A DNA stretch of 64,000 nucleotides from contig JAQGDQ010000088.1 of the NCBI GenBank assembly GCA_030141605.1, positions 1 to 64,000 on the forward strand. The letters are read 5' to 3'. A program made the position numbers and the translations under genes. This DNA is from Tubiluchus corallicola. Its lineage: Eukaryota; Priapulida; Priapulimorpha; Priapulimorphida; Tubiluchidae. Below, in pieces: positions 49,701-61,330 of the stretch; the stretch's first letter is position 1; every line of letters begins with the position of its first letter. A model generated the notes under the pieces. That model was not told the origin of the DNA and did no database searches. It saw only the letters and a program-made list of their open reading frames with translations.

Positions 49701-51769
49701 AGCAGATAAACTGATTGCTCTTTTTTCATAAACACAAATTTGCAGAGCAGTAGCTATTTTAACACGATATTAACACTTCAAGTAACCAAAAAATGACTTT
49801 TCAGTGTAGAGGAGAAGTTTCAAAGCACTACGAAATACAGAGACATAAATACAGTAAAGAAACTAAGCCAGAGCCTTGCTTTATAATAAATGAGCAATAA
49901 AAATATTGTCTCTCTTGCCTTTAAACATATGAACATCAAGCCTGTGGTGTATTTCTCTGTATTAATTGATCATGTGCTTGTCTGCAAGATTTATTGAGGT
50001 TTTGTATTTTCCCGTTTGTCAGGCTTCGGAAATAGAATAAATTTGACTGTTCCATTCTATAGATGACAGTTATATTGAATGTCCGAGTCACATAAGTCCC
50101 AATGGTATCTTTTAACCTGGAATATAACCAGAAAAATAGCATAAAATTAGCTAATATTGCATTGATGTATAATATAGGTTCACCACATTTGAATTAATTT
50201 TGACTGTGAAGATCTTATTGAGGTTTTTAAAAACTGGCCAGAAATGAACACATTTTGTTTTGTTCTTATATAAGGTTAATTAAATAGTTGTTTTTATCTA
50301 ATTTGCAAAGCCATAAACTAAACTAAACTGCATATTTTCTTGACTGCTGCATGATTTAGTCAGCAACTCATAGACGTAAGCGTTGTGCATTTCTTCCTAT
50401 AAACGAAACTAGACTGTATATTTCACTAAATTTCAATTGACAATAATAACATCTAGAACAAGGCCAATATTTCTCCCGCTAACTAATGAAAAGTTGAGCA
50501 TTTTTCGTAACAGTGTTAGTCAGAGCTGTAGCTAAATGTCACGAACGTACCTGCTGCAGGGGTGTGTGAAATAACTTGCACGCTGATTGGGCAGTCAACT
50601 AAAATGATTGACATTATGTTAGACGTCAATAGTAAGCCAGTTAAACATGGTTAAAAGACAAGAAAAGGGGTACATGAAGTAGGTTTCAAAAAAATCGCTC
50701 TAAAAATTATATTACTGTATAGCAATTTTATGCGTATATCAAACTCGCGTTGAAAGGTCTTTCTTGTTTATTTTCATTTTAAATCTCCCGCATTACTGTT
50801 CCAATCGCACCATCACATGATGTCATATACACACAATGTAAATCAAGGGAAGAAAAGGAAATGTTAAACTATGTCCCAAAAAACTTTCCATGCTATGTTA
50901 TATTACTTAGCATTTTGTTTATCTGCTTGAAAGACTTATGCAACTAAAAAAATTATTAATTATTTAAAATGTTTTCACCAATTGGTAAAATGTGTTTGAC
51001 TTATCTCCAGAGTGCACTACTCACTAACGAAAAAAACATTTTTAATCTTATTGACAAGATACACTGATACAGTAATTTAAAATTTTATTTAGTTAGTGAC
51101 GTTTGCGCTACGAATGCTCTGATTATTTTTTCTAACTTTACTAAATGTTATGTAAACGTGCTTCAAATGACTTATCGTCGAAATGTCGAAATGGCTGTGT
51201 TTAGCAGTTATCGCAGGAGTTTAAATATACATGTTTTATACAGCGTTGCTGCCGACGTAAGCCCGACATGCAAAAAGGCAGTATGTAAGTGGTATAAAGT
51301 TTCGAGACGAATTTTTTAAGCTTTTTGTAAATGGAGGGTTTTCTTGTGCTTTAAGAATAATTGAATAAGCCAGTTTTTTATTTGAGCATCATATTTAGTT
51401 CTGGCACAATGTAAATGAGCATTTTTCAGTTCTCTTCACTTCTGTGAGGTTATTTATTCAGCAATTTTGGTTGAGCCCTTTGTGAAAACGCCTATGATGT
51501 GTAACTGTTAAGATTTTTATACATTGTTTATTTATTTAGGCATACATTTAGAGAATACGAAAGATGCATGCAGCCTAGTTAAACTAGCGACTTTTCACGT
51601 GGTGTAGGAAAAATCAACCGTAGCACGCAAGCAAATACAAGCGAGCCATAAAGACTTGCAATCTAAGAACAAACTATGTTTAAAGTCATTGCTAGAGCAA
51701 CTACTAACAGTATGATTAAATATGTAAACTTTGAAGTTGCCTAATCATCTTAATTAATTATTTGAAATC
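46778..51769. other. 5-kb region without a recognisable gene
   Basis: AT-rich sequence with no open frame of note on either strand. An AATAAACATAAACAAAAGCTAAAATAAAAACTAAAATAAAG-type low-complexity run lies at 48020-48080, and an A/T-rich patch at 48180-48260. The last few hundred bases before 51770 should include the promoter and 5' untranslated region of the MSL2-like gene, but I cannot place them. Confidence 0.55.
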
Positions 51770-52879
51770 ATGAATGCAACAACGTTGTATGTGACAACTT
51801 GTCGTTATGTGATAATGGCAGATCCTGATGATGAGAGCACATGGCAAGATTTATATCGTCTGCTTCCCTATTTGAAGTCTGCTCTTTCCTGCTGTGTATG
51901 TGGAGCTATTCTTGTTAATCCATTTGGTTGTTTTGAATCTCCGTGCTCACATCATGTTTGCAAAGCATGCATTGGTGGAAAGATGCGCCTAAAACCGTCA
52001 TGTAGTTGGTGTAAGGATTACAAAAAATACACTCAGAATAAACAGTTACGTATATTAGTACACTGTTACAAGAAGTTATGCGAGTATGTGGCAAGTACAA
52101 GTGTTATGTGTAGCTCACATGCAGTGCCGAGTACAAATGGATGTATTTCTACAATTGCTGACATGATTACTGAAGGCATGAATGTGTGTGATGATTATTC
52201 AGCACGTAATCAGATGACAGAGTCCACATTTAATCTGTTTTCTACATTACCAGATCCAACTACAACTGTTGCAAAGAAAAGTTATAAAAAATCTACTTAC
52301 AGTAGAGCACCAGTAGCCCCTTCATCTCATAAAATTACTCAGTATAAAAGCAAGGCTCATCAGATTGAAGGAGAAACAAATAGAAACTCTTTGAATTCAA
52401 GTGGATCATTATACAGCGTGACATTAGCAGGCACTGGATCTAAAATCAAAATAAAACGAAACTGGCCTAGTCACTTCGAAGGAAAGGTGAAGAAGACGAA
52501 ATTCAAGTTGGACAATTTTGCTCACAGCCATGGTGATAATTTGCACAGTGATTCAAATGACATGTCATCGTCAACCGAAAAAGAAGATCAACAGGAAGAT
52601 AATGCACAAATGTCTAAACCCAAATTAATCAGAAAAGGTTGTCGCTGTGGTACTGCAACTCCAAGCCCGGGGAAGTTAACATGTTGTGGGCAACGCTGCC
52701 CTTGCTATGTGGAAGCAAAATGTTGCTTTGAATGTCGTTGCCGAGGCTGCCGCAATCCATACAAACCAGATGGGACAAAGGTTGTTCCAGATTATACAGA
52801 GTTGGTTGAGCAAACATTTTCGTCTATGGCAGAAAGTTCAGACGAATCATGTGATGTGGATGTCAATGTTGACATGTGA
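51770..52879 (+). CDS. MSL2: MSL2-type E3 ubiquitin ligase (RING + CXC), intronless
   Basis: 369 codons. MSL2 is the RING ubiquitin ligase subunit of the male-specific-lethal complex, which works with the MOF acetyltransferase on histone H4 in the nucleus. The start is supported because 'MNATTLYVT...' aligns with the usual N-terminus. The RING-type finger spans residues 41-84 (Cys41, Cys44, Cys59, His62, Cys64, Cys67, Cys78, Cys81), with the family signature 'KPSCSWCKDY'. A basic, Ser/Thr-rich, poorly conserved middle follows. The CXC domain at about 288-332 opens 'KGCRCGTATPSPGKLTC' and ends 'CRGCRNPY'; this is the DNA-binding module of MSL2. The protein is shorter than human MSL2 because the middle is reduced. 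There is no intron in the coding region. Confidence 0.93.
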   Translation: MNATTLYVTTCRYVIMADPDDESTWQDLYRLLPYLKSALSCCVCGAILVNPFGCFESPCSHHVCKACIGGKMRLKPSCSWCKDYKKYTQNKQLRILVHCYKKLCEYVASTSVMCSSHAVPSTNGCISTIADMITEGMNVCDDYSARNQMTESTFNLFSTLPDPTTTVAKKSYKKSTYSRAPVAPSSHKITQYKSKAHQIEGETNRNSLNSSGSLYSVTLAGTGSKIKIKRNWPSHFEGKVKKTKFKLDNFAHSHGDNLHSDSNDMSSSTEKEDQQEDNAQMSKPKLIRKGCRCGTATPSPGKLTCCGQRCPCYVEAKCCFECRCRGCRNPYKPDGTKVVPDYTELVEQTFSSMAESSDESCDVDVNVDM

Positions 52880-53630
52880 CTTTTAGTTCTTGTAAATATG
52901 TATTTGTCACTTGTTTTAGTTCTTACTTAGTAGTTTTTATTTGTGTACATAATTCAGCTGCCATATCAATTTTAAGCTTTTGTCAGACATGGATTTAATT
53001 GTTTACATATTTCAGCCCAAATCATAGTATGTCAGACCTGCTTACCAAGACATTATTGTAAATATATACTTGCCTATTGGTGTGTATACATGTTCCTGCA
53101 TGTGCTTATAGATGCTAATTGATTTAAGTACTATATCACATTTTTTAAACTATTATCAGCTTTGATAACCAACAGCTGTACATTATTATTTATGAGATGC
53201 TGTCTAATTTATGAATCTATGTTAGACTTTGTCGCAATACTCTGCTACAAATTTGTTAAATCTGGTAGTGAAATGTTTGCTAAATTTAATCTGTAATTTT
53301 GGCTGTTCATTCCCATCTACTTAACGCTGCTTGACATTTGCAGTAGTTTGCAAAACATCTTGGAAACATGGGTGTTTAGTATTTAAATGAATTTATGATG
53401 TGGTGCACAAGGGACTTGCACATCTAGATTTGAACAGGCCAATGACTTCTAATAAATTACATTGCCTTGCATAGTTTTAATAATAGGGAATTCTTCAAGT
53501 TGATTCTGATTTAGCTGAGATTTGTGCTGATTTTCTTGGGATAAAAACTTCGATATTGACAGTACTGCAACACAGACAATGAAATTTCTAAATTCTTAAG
53601 CAGTAGTAGATCATTTAGTACCGGGAATAA
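52880..53630. other. 3' flank of the MSL2-like gene
   Basis: AT-rich, non-coding, with repeated TTATTTATGA and TTGTAAATAT-type words. It probably includes the 3' untranslated region; no clear polyadenylation signal stands out. Confidence 0.4.
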
Positions 53631-53639
53631 AAAATCAAG

Positions 53640-55380
53640 TGGTTAATAATACATTAGTCTTTGCATTGGTTTTTGACTTGTACAAAGAATTTTCAAGGTC
53701 TTTGAGTTTCATAAACATTATTTGCCAATTAACTGTACCATTTTCAAACCAAAAATTGGCGGACATGGAAACCTGTGTACAGCATATAAATGAACACATG
53801 GACGACCTTGAAAATAGGTCTCCCAGCCAACACACTCCGAGAACAACCTTATTTTCTATGACGTTAAACAGGCTGGGCAAAATGAAACCTTGGCATATAC
53901 AGAGCAAATTTTGCGAAACAAATTAACTGCAGACATGGACATAGAACTAAATAGAGATATTTTACTTGAAAAATTGCATAACAGCAAGCACAAATGTAAG
54001 GTGAGCACCCACCCATCATGGCAAGTTTACAAAAACTATAAAGATACAAGAAGATGTATTATCTTGCTTTATTCAGAAATTGGGCAACGACTTTCAAGGT
54101 TTTTGGTTGAACAAGAGGGCAAGGGTGCAGAACAACAAACAAATTATGGATGGTCAGGTGTTTAATGTAATCAGTTGATTGAGTTTACAGTTAGTTGGGA
54201 AAGCTGCAAAGAGAAGACAACAGAAATGACTATGCTTGTAGCAAACAAAGAGGACAGAAGTGCATTGAATCAACCGAGGCAGCTTTCTACAGGTCGCAGG
54301 CTAAATGCATGTTCTTTTAGCCAAAAGGACAACTAAATAGAGGCCAACAGGATTATATATATATATGCTACTATGATATGGAACATTGGGTGAAAAGACA
54401 AAAGATTATGCTTGTGCATTATTAAACAGTTTGATTTTATAGGATTGACTGCTGAAAGATGTCTGTTTTGGTGTGGAAGACTATAATATTTATTGCTTTG
54501 ACCATGAAAAGGTTAAGATGGTTTCTAATACACTGTTCCACGATGTAAGAGGTATAACAGTGGTTCCCTCTCATCATGTTTATGTAAAAATACAAAGAAA
54601 CAATACAAAGCTGCTCTCCAGCAATTCAGAAAAAATAGAAATGATTTGGTAAGCAATTATTATTTTCATGTCGAAAAGAAAATGTACTATTTGAAATGAA
54701 AAGGCATCAGCACCAAGCCAAATTAAGAGAACAGTTAAAATAAGACTGCTCTGATAATTCTCAAAAATTTTGGGTGTTGCTAATAAACGTAGTAATCAAA
54801 GTACACTAAGTGGCCTCTTAGACCTTTCAAAATACTAGCAAATCCAATAACTGTTGAATAGTGCAGTATTTTGTTAGAACTCATAACTATTATAATTTTT
54901 GCGAAAGTAATGAAGAATAGTTTAACAAAGAATTCAATGAAAATGAATTGCAAATGCACGTGTTAACAAAATGAAAAGTGGGAAAGCGAGACATGGATGG
55001 TATGTATAGTTGGTGTATTAGATGGTATGTAATACAGTTGAGTGTATTAAAGCAAATTCTAGTGAATTATCATCTAACTTTTTAAACACTTGTTTTTGTA
55101 ACCCAGATAGAGACCCTAATACACAGGTACAGTATCAGTTTGCTAAATGTGACACAAAAGCTTTTTAAAGCACTGGACTTGAAAAATGGAACCAATATGT
55201 TGGAATCGTACCAGAAATACAGGGTGGTTTTTGTACAAATTACAGAACAACAGATAATATAATCGTCTTAACAACAATTGTTGATAAATTCTTAATCTTT
55301 CTGCTAACAAATTGTATGTTTATTTTGTAGCTTTTAAGACAGCGTTCAATTTGGTGGGCAAGACGACATGTTAGTTGTAT
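53640..55380 (+). pseudogene. Decayed LINE (non-LTR retrotransposon)
   Basis: At 54595-54720 the frame reads 'KQYKAALQQFRKNRNDLV' and 'YYFHVEKKMYYLK', the basic linker between endonuclease and RT in LINEs. At 55180-55370, with one frame change, it reads 'PEIQGGFCTNYRTTDNI', 'LTTIVDKFL' and 'FKTAFNLVGK', the RT segment that surrounds the first catalytic Asp (FDxxKAFD in the family; here Asn). Open frames at 53639-54165 ahead of it may be its degraded ORF1 or endonuclease, but I do not recognise them. Stops are common. Confidence 0.72.
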
Positions 55381-56762
55381 GAATTTGTCATTCTTGTATA
55401 AACTATAAATTAAACCTATTATTACTGCTGAGCTTGTACAGTTTACACCGTTTTATAAATCCACCTTGGTGTGAAGCTAAATACATTTATTAAGCAGCTG
55501 GATTTATAAACCGAAGAAACCTAATAAGCAGTGTTTTCTACGTTAATACAGTATAATTGTTTATTTATGAAGCCAATTATATTAACACTAAGTAAACTGC
55601 TTGCAAAAAGTATTTTAAGTAATGTGCAATAATTCATTAGCATTTGTATAAACAAAATAACTCACGCAAAGAATGTATTGTTTACCTGTGATGCCTTTTA
55701 TATGTGATAAACTGCTTGCCACGTTAAAAAATGCAATACAGGTAACTTTAGTATCATTAATGATTGACCATTCATTTGCCATTCATTTATTAAGTTCTCA
55801 CGTGCACAATAAATTTACAGTTACAATCGGCATTTCAGTTTAATTTAATTACGTATGCAAGACCATTATATAGCATGCAAAAAGTTTAAAGTCGAAACAT
55901 TTCCAGTGTGGTCTGTTTTAACTGATTTTTCAAAGACACCTTTGAATGTCTTGTTTGAGTTCGGCGAAGTGTCACTTGTTTGAGTAGTCACTGTTCTGCA
56001 GTCTATGTTCAAGTGTATCGCATTTCAGCAGCTCATATAGTAATTTCCAGTTCGTCATCATCGTCACCGCTGTCTTGTCGTTGAGGGTCATTAAGTGAAA
56101 AAATGCAAAGGTGTTAAAACATGCTTAAAACATAGAGGCTGATTTACCTCAAGTGAAAATGCAGGACAATCGTGTGCAAGGTGGATTCATAAAGCGAAGT
56201 TTGGATTCAATAAATAACAGATTTTACTAAGTTAATGTATTTCACAGTTCTGTTCCAGCAAAAGTGGCCACAATAAGCAGCTCGATTTATTATCCATGGA
56301 TTTATTAATCAGATTAAATGGTATTAAAGGTCTCATTTTATAATGATTTAGAATAACAATTCACTTATAACTTAGAAAATTAACTATATGTGACATATTA
56401 AGATTTTTTACACACAATTAAGATCCCTTAAGTCAAAAGAATACTGTATATTGATAAATTGTGTAACAAAATTAGCTTCAGGGAAAAACCCATTTTAATT
56501 GGAAAGAGTCTGAGACTGTACATAAATGAATGCTTGGAAGTTGGAAGTATAAATTTGTCTCGATTTGAATAGCAATGACAATGAAATGCATAATCTATGT
56601 ATGATCGAATTTCGGCATACAAACAACAAAAGAAATTTTGTAGTAAATATGTTGTGCACATACAAAACAGTGATTTGTACTTGATAATTTCCTACATGCA
56701 GCAGATTTTAGTAAGTCCAAACAATTATACAGGTTTACAAGTTATTATATAAACCAGTTCAG
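55381..56762. other. Region without a recognisable gene
   Basis: AT-rich. A minus-strand frame ending at 56033 reads 'SGDDDDELEITI' then stop; it looks like an acidic protein tail but has no convincing acceptor or upstream exon. The stretch just below 56763 should hold the 3' untranslated region of the RPC6 gene. Confidence 0.45.
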
Positions 56763-57698
56763 TTAATATTCTAACCATTCCTTCATATAGACACAGTTTG
56801 AAGATGAAACAACCCCACCATCATAACAATCATTATACACTGGACAAACTCCACAGGGAACACGCATTAAACCAGTATCTTGTATTAGCGGAGTTATAGA
56901 TCGGTACAATTTACTATTTCCAGCACTATCAGAAGAGCCTGCAGCAGCTACTACAGCTTTTTCCACTTTACCATCATAAATCAAAGTGTTAAGAATGGTT
57001 TCAATGTCTTCAAGAGATAGCAGAATTTTACTAATACCCAGTTCTGAAATGAATTTCCAGACGTCATGCGAGGAAGCATACGAAGCATTTCTCTGCAAGA
57101 TAGGATCAGTCTTTGACTGTTTAGCAGTTTCGGCTTTCTGTTGAAGAAATTTAAAACACTGTTGATTCAAAACATCAACAAATTCAGACTCAAAATCCTG
57201 GTCATTGTACCATGCACCACCAGTCACAGATCTGTCTGGTTCTAGGTTAAATAGCATGTAGACTTTTTTTCTAGATGCTGCAACAGATTTCACAGATTTA
57301 ATCAATTGTTTACTCTCTAAATTTTTCAAGATCTTGTTTACTTGTGTTAGAAGTAAATTGCTCTTGTAACGCACATCTCGAATCCAGATGCCTTTGTTTC
57401 CGGCTTCTTGCACGATTTGATAAATTAGCTTTTCCTGATTATCACCACCTTTTATGTCACCACTGCTTCTGGTATCTTTTAGTTTATAGATAAGCTGGCT
57501 TCCGCTTTTTAACAAATCAATTCTGCCACGTGAAAGTAAACGGTTGATTGCGGCAGCACGTTGTTGCGGTGTAATGTGCGGCATATCTTTCTGTATGATC
57601 CCATCATTTATTCCAGCTGGATTGCCATGGCAGAGATCTAAAATTCTACTTTCTAATTCGGTTGCATCTCGTGTTTCTTGCCTTGATTCTACTTCCAT
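56763..57698 (-). CDS. POLR3F: RNA polymerase III subunit RPC6 (RPC39)
   Basis: 311 codons from the ATG at 57698 (human RPC6 has 316). RPC6 is part of the Pol III-specific RPC3-RPC6-RPC7 trimer, which helps TFIIIB recruitment and promoter opening for tRNA and 5S genes in the nucleus. Tandem winged-helix segments occupy the first half ('GNKGIWIRDVRYKSNL', 'VNKILKNLESKQLIKSVKSV', 'LEPDRSVTGGAWYNDQDFES'). A third helical part follows ('SSHDVWKFISELGISKI', 'ETILNTLIYDGKVEK'). The C-terminal 'CGVCPVYNDC' and 'SSNCVYMKEWLEY' hold the four Cys that in the human protein bind an iron-sulphur cluster. The frame is open 15 codons further upstream to 57743, but the inner ATG fits the family better. A good acceptor (TATTTTACAG) sits just upstream at 57721, suggesting an untranslated first exon. 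The coding part has no intron. Confidence 0.95.
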   Translation of the reverse strand: MEVESRQETRDATELESRILDLCHGNPAGINDGIIQKDMPHITPQQRAAAINRLLSRGRIDLLKSGSQLIYKLKDTRSSGDIKGGDNQEKLIYQIVQEAGNKGIWIRDVRYKSNLLLTQVNKILKNLESKQLIKSVKSVAASRKKVYMLFNLEPDRSVTGGAWYNDQDFESEFVDVLNQQCFKFLQQKAETAKQSKTDPILQRNASYASSHDVWKFISELGISKILLSLEDIETILNTLIYDGKVEKAVVAAAGSSDSAGNSKLYRSITPLIQDTGLMRVPCGVCPVYNDCYDGGVVSSSNCVYMKEWLEY

Positions 57699-57719
57699 AT
57701 CTGCACAAGTGGGTGCTGT

Positions 57720-57745
57720 ACTGTAAAATACAAAATAGCCCACTG
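57720..57745 (-). promoter_or_regulatory. POLR3F: Likely splice acceptor in the 5' UTR of the RPC6 gene
   Basis: On the minus strand TTTTGTATTTTACAG ends at 57721, 23 bases before the chosen ATG. Its pyrimidine-rich tract and AG fit a 3' splice site, so the mRNA probably starts in an upstream non-coding exon. Confidence 0.45.
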
Positions 57746-58091
57746 ATTTAAATAGTTAAATGTTCAGTGTTAATAGTGACATATGGCAATGGATGTCAAT
57801 TGTACAATACAGTTTTTCTAAGTTGAATGAATCGCTGTTTAAGAGCAAAAAAATTTTATATGTCTATGTTATCAGCTGTTGCAGAGTACAGTTGTAATTT
57901 TCTTTGCTCTCGTAACAATGAAGTAATTAAGACACACAAACGGTTGTGCTGTGCTGGACTGGTTTAGGTTATACTTGACATATGTAGTATTCTACAGGTT
58001 TAACATGAAATAATATATAGAGAAATACAGTTTGTGAGTAGCCAATGTACTCGGCTTTCTGCTATATATAGTCCATCAAACTTGATTAACA

Positions 58092-59870
58092 TTGCATCTA
58101 ATTATTATTCATAATGAGTGTAGACATTCAGCCTCAGAGGAAAAGCAGTATGCAAAACGTGAAAGCCACTCTAGAAGCAGAGTTTTTGGACAGTTTACGA
58201 TAAATGCCAAACAAGAAGACATAGGGAAAATTGTTGTAAGAGGCAATAACCCGGTGAAGTTAATGCACAGTATCGAGAGTGCAATGAAAATCATCAAACC
58301 CAACACGACAGTGCAAATATCCGAAGATGGAACTGTCCATAGCTATAACAATTCTATGTCCAAAAGACTGACCTACGTGAGTGTTAACAATAATACTGGC
58401 ACTTTAGTGATACAAGAAGGATTCTGACATGATGTCACCAGAAATTGAGTTCCCTGCTGAGTATTGCATCTGAGATCAGCATTCTAGCCGATGCAGAACT
58501 AATACGTATGAGTGTTGAAAATAGCAATCCAAACGAGGTTGATCTGCATTCAACAGACAATGACCAATATTTTCTGGAATACACTCTACAAACTGATGAG
58601 GAAAACGAGACAGTAGTGAAAAGAGTAGGACGTAAACACCAACAGTTGCCAGAACAAACGACTTCAAAAAAATTGCCATTAACACAAAGAAATCTGTTGG
58701 AAAAAAGCATTTCTGAATTAAAACGTTTATAAGAGCAACAAAATTCACGTCTTTACAGGATGGAGCAATCATTGGTTGAGAGACTGCCAGATGGTTTAAT
58801 CGTACTCAGACATGTGCTTGCGCTACAGATATAAGAGAATTGTGCAATAAATTCGATAGTGTATCCCATTTGAAATCTGTCATCGAGAACAAAAACACCA
58901 TTATGTGAGATTTACAAACAGAACGTGAGAGCTATGTAAGAAGAATTTACAATCTTGAACTGGACTTCATCAATATTAACAGCACATTTCATCAATGCTA
59001 CTGTGATGAAATTAAAGAAAAAGATGATAGAATATAAAACTTACTGTATCAAGTGGAAAAACTGCAACAAGAAAACATACAGTGTAAAACTGAAAAGAAT
59101 AAACAACACAAAGAACTCAAGTCTTTACAAGAATGTTTAATGCAGAAAGATGGGCTAATTGAGAACATCCTATTAAATGCTCACACACGTGCCCGTAGCA
59201 TATGAAGCGGTGGTAACGACATGTTGTACAAAAACAAACGCCTGGAAAACATGTCCACGAGACAGGAAACAAGAAAACCTGCAAATGACAAACAAAGACT
59301 AAACAATATGGTGGGAGACAATACCCAACCACAAACGGAGTTCCTCTTCATTCATGATTCCATAGGGAAAGATGTTGAAGCGTCGCTCCTGCCGCGAAAT
59401 ACTGCAACAACACAGCCGCAAGCCTATACGCTCAGAGATTTGAAAGAAATAGCTGAAACTATTAATTGGACCAAAGTAATTATGGTTCACATAGGCATAA
59501 ATGACTTAGAGCAAATAGGTACAGAGTCGATAAACGATTATGTGAACAAATATGTAGAAGCAGTCTGTAGTTTGAAATGTAAATGTAAATGTAAAGCCTA
59601 ATTGTCTCACAGATAAACCCAAGTGGTAAAACCAACCTGATGTATTCAGTCAAATTGTTTAATGTAATGCTTGAAAAGCAGCTTAGTGATGTTGCAGGTA
59701 TTGTTCTCTGTAACCATAATAGTTTGTAGAACAATGGCCAAACAAGTATCCAGCGCAAGTTTTACAAGAATGACTTCCATCATTTGAATGAGTAAGGAAC
59801 AAAATACTTGCATCCCATTTAAAGTGCATGCTGCTGAAATCGAATAGGCCTGAGTCTGTTAATGTTAGCA
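58092..59870 (+). pseudogene. LINE ORF1 with coiled coil and SGNH esterase-like domain, decayed
   Basis: Broken frames run through 58092-58427 (111 codons, unknown fold), 58445-58732 and 58800-59180 (heptad-like, Glu/Lys/Leu-rich, likely coiled coil). Next comes an esterase-like part: 'FLFIHDSIGKDVEASLLP' near 59340 (block I, normally GDS), 'VIMVHIGINDLEQIG' near 59480 (block III, GxND) and 'DFHHLNE.GTKYLHP' near 59775 (the Asp-x-x-His block). These are the SGNH hydrolase blocks, known from ORF1 of several CR1/L2-type LINEs. Stops at 58428, 58730, 58906 and 59036, among others, show decay. Confidence 0.72.
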
Positions 59871-59959
59871 TGAAAAAGTCTAATGGGTTAGGACTTGCGC
59901 AGTTTAGCGACACAAATGAAACGGGGTATTCTAGTGACCCAATAACTGCTGTTATCCCA

Positions 59960-61330
59960 GAAATACCACAGTCACAAAACTAGATTAATTTAGTGGCTGA
60001 TAAAATACTAAGTGAAATATGTCAATACCTTAAATATACAGAAATACTACACAAACAGCAATTTGGTTTCAGAAAAAAAAAATCATAGTACAGTCGATGC
60101 AGTAACTATCATGACAGAAAACTGGCGCTATCTATTAGACCATAATGAATGTATTTCCACAGCTTTTTAGACCTTAGCAAAGCTTTTGACAGTCTATCTC
60201 ATTCCATGCTACTTAAAAAATTCCATACAACTGGATTTGATGAACACTCTATTAACCTAATTGCAAGTTATCTTTCAAATAGACAACAACGAGGTAAGCT
60301 TCAAAACAACACATATTCAGAATGGGGTACGATCAAAAATGGGGTACAGTTTTTGGTTTGCTGTTATTTATTATTTATGTAAACAATATTCCAAACATTT
60401 TAAAAAACTGCAGTGTGACACAATATGCAGATGATACCAATCTATCTACATATAACACAGACTCAAATATAGCTGTATAAACACTAAAACAAAACATAGA
60501 AGAAATCAAATCTATTCTGGATTTTTATCACTTACAAAAGAACCATGTAAAAACAGTATTTCTAATATTAAGTCCAAATGAAGCATGTAAAACTGATAAC
60601 CTAACACTTAACGTGCTTAATGAAACAATTTGTCAATCTAAAGAAACCAAATTCTTAGGTATGGCAATTAATAATAAACTAAAATGGGACAAGCAAGTTA
60701 ATAGCATCGTACAAAAAATGGGACAAGGTATTTCCTTTCTCAAACAAATAAAAGGCCAACTTGATAGCAAAACTAATTTATTAATCTACAAAATCATGGT
60801 CCTTCCTCATTTAATTTACAGCTGTCACGGTCACCTACTAATCAATCTAACAAGAAATCTTTTAAACAAACTGGACCTTATGCAAAACTATGCTTTAAAA
60901 CATATACTTGGCTATCAAATAAAGAAAAACTATTTAGCCACGGCAAACAGAAAAAAACTAAACGTTTCCACCATAGAAGCCATTATACAATACCATACCT
61001 TCATGTTCATTTATAAATATATACATAATATCAGCAAACCATTTGAATATAATTACGTACCTTTTATTAGACATAAACAGTTAAACAAGAGAACTCTTAA
61101 CATAAAACAAATTCAGATAAACACTAAACAAGGTCATAAGTCATAACTCAATACCTAAAGCAGCAATTAATATCTGGAATTCAGCATCCCAAGAAATAAA
61201 ATCTCAAACGAGTTTAAAAGACCTCAAAAAGAAACTCAAAAACACACTACTCAAAAATTACGAGAGGCCCCCTTACAAAAATGATAAAATAGCTACAAAT
61301 AATGATTACGTCTATATATTGCCAGCAGTA
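59960..61330 (+). pseudogene. LINE reverse transcriptase, 5'-deleted and decayed
   Basis: From 59990 the frames give 'VADKILSEICQYLKYTEIL', 'KQQFGFRKKKS' and 'FLDLSKAFDSLSHSMLL' (first catalytic Asp). 'LFIIYVNNIPNILKNC' and the catalytic 'VTQYADDTNLSTY' (near 60420) follow. The thumb 'ETKFLGMAINNKLKWDKQVN' lies within a 177-codon open frame at 60613-61146, with 'YSCHGH..NLLNKLDLMQNYALK' after it. This is a Jockey/CR1-superfamily type RT. The endonuclease and the start of RT are absent, so ORF1 runs almost directly into mid-RT. About six stops or frameshifts are visible. Confidence 0.85.

Noticed and set aside
49560-51760. Possible promoter-like ACGTCA and ATTGG words upstream of MSL2
   Set aside because: Single short words in AT-rich sequence; without transcript starts they cannot be told from chance.
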